A stretch of 8,246 bases of DNA, taken from Acetobacteraceae bacterium. GTDB taxonomy: Bacteria > Pseudomonadota > Alphaproteobacteria > Acetobacterales > Acetobacteraceae. The stretch is taken from positions 1-8,246 of the forward strand of contig JADGHI010000147.1 of NCBI GenBank assembly GCA_019689515.1, read 5' to 3'. The translations under genes and the position numbers were made by a program. The stretch's first letter is position 1; each line of letters opens with the position of its first letter. Shown piece by piece: positions 7,785 to 8,246 of this stretch. Under the pieces are notes generated by a model. It was not told the origin of the DNA. It did not search any database and saw only the letters and a list, made by a program, of their open reading frames with translations.

Positions 7785-8246
7785 TGGCGCCTGACGCGCT
7801 TGCGATGACCTCCGTTCCGAAGGCCGATGCCGTCGCCGCGGTGGAGGCGGCGATCACCTCGCGCCGCTCCATTCGCGCCTTCCTCCCGACCCCGGTCCCG
7901 CGCGAACTGGTCGAGCGCCTGCTCGACGTCGCCGCGCGCGCGCCCTCCGGCACCAACATGCAGCCCTGGAAGGCGTATGTGCTGACCGGCGAGCCCAAGC
8001 GCCGTCTCTCCGAGGCGCTGGTCGCTGAGCACATGGCGGGCGCGCTCGAGGAAGCCGAGCACCCGTACTACCCGCCCGAATTCTTCGAGCCCTATCTCTC
8101 CCGCCGCCGCAAGGTCGGCTGGGACCTCTACGGCCTGCTCGGCATCAAGCGGGGCGAGACCGAGCGCATGCGCCGGCAGCACGCCCGCAATTTCGAGTTC
8201 TTCGGCGCCCCGGTCGGCATCATCTTCACCATAGACCGGCGGCTGG
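7784..8246 (+). CDS. nitroreductase-family flavoprotein, 3' end outside window
   Basis: This is the first 154 residues of an NAD(P)H-dependent, FMN-binding nitroreductase-fold enzyme. The FMN-contact signature RRSIRAF is at 27-33 and APSGTNMQPWK at 53-63, both typical. A Tyr/Pro-rich insert (HPYYPPEFFEPYLSRRRK) and RRQHARNFEFFGAPVGIIFTI follow before the window ends. No stop is seen, and the family is usually about 200-230 residues. The ATG at 7784 overlaps the amidohydrolase stop as ATGA, which favours this start and translational coupling. A second in-frame ATG at 7805 would drop seven residues and is possible. The substrate is unknown: such enzymes reduce nitro groups, quinones, enones or other electron-poor compounds. 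Confidence 0.9.
   Translation, partial: MAPDALAMTSVPKADAVAAVEAAITSRRSIRAFLPTPVPRELVERLLDVAARAPSGTNMQPWKAYVLTGEPKRRLSEALVAEHMAGALEEAEHPYYPPEFFEPYLSRRRKVGWDLYGLLGIKRGETERMRRQHARNFEFFGAPVGIIFTIDRRL

Noticed and set aside
7565..8182. Minus-strand ORF of 205 codons opposite the amidohydrolase end and nitroreductase start
   Set aside because: The + strand carries clear nitroreductase motifs here. The reverse translation has none.

Overview
The window is very GC-rich (roughly 70% or more by eye). All genes I can support lie on the + strand, packed with ATGA stop/start overlaps. Gene content, codon use (third positions almost always G or C) and a tandem glycine riboswitch ahead of gcvT-gcvH-gcvP suggest a high-GC alphaproteobacterium. 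A Roseomonas-like member of the Acetobacteraceae is my best guess. That is inference from style and protein resemblance, not from a search.

Region 1 (1-423) is the non-coding leader of the glycine cleavage operon. It holds a possible promoter and a complete tandem glycine riboswitch with two aptamers, a short linker and the pieces of the leader-linker kink-turn. A short segment with competing inverted pairings then leads into the gcvT ribosome binding site. gcvT starts at a GTG at 424.

Region 2 (424-4861) is the operon: gcvT (aminomethyltransferase), gcvH (lipoyl carrier) and a single-chain gcvP (PLP glycine decarboxylase). Together with an L protein (dihydrolipoyl dehydrogenase, not in this window) these split glycine into CO2, ammonia and 5,10-methylene-tetrahydrofolate. 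The riboswitch would switch the operon on when glycine is abundant. A small unrecognised ORF (4892-5143) follows gcvP. Its coding signal fades about 50 codons in, at an 8-bp inverted repeat.

Region 3 (5144-5545) is about 400 bases with no convincing gene. It has hairpins, a possible weak terminator, a possible promoter for the next gene and a faint hint of a decayed reverse-strand gene.

Region 4 (5546-8246) is a second same-strand cluster: a small single-domain cupin, a GNAT acetyltransferase, a dihydroorotase-like amidohydrolase and a nitroreductase cut by the window end. The last two overlap by 4 nt and are probably translationally coupled. The amidohydrolase has a lysine where hydantoinases and the E. 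coli-type dihydroorotase carry the carbamylated metal-bridging lysine, so its substrate should not be taken for granted.

Most of the window is ordinary metabolism. The parts worth a second look are the riboswitch expression platform, the small ORF after gcvP, the gene-poor gap, and the amidohydrolase/nitroreductase pair. I found no CRISPR array, tRNA, rRNA, insertion sequence or defence system.
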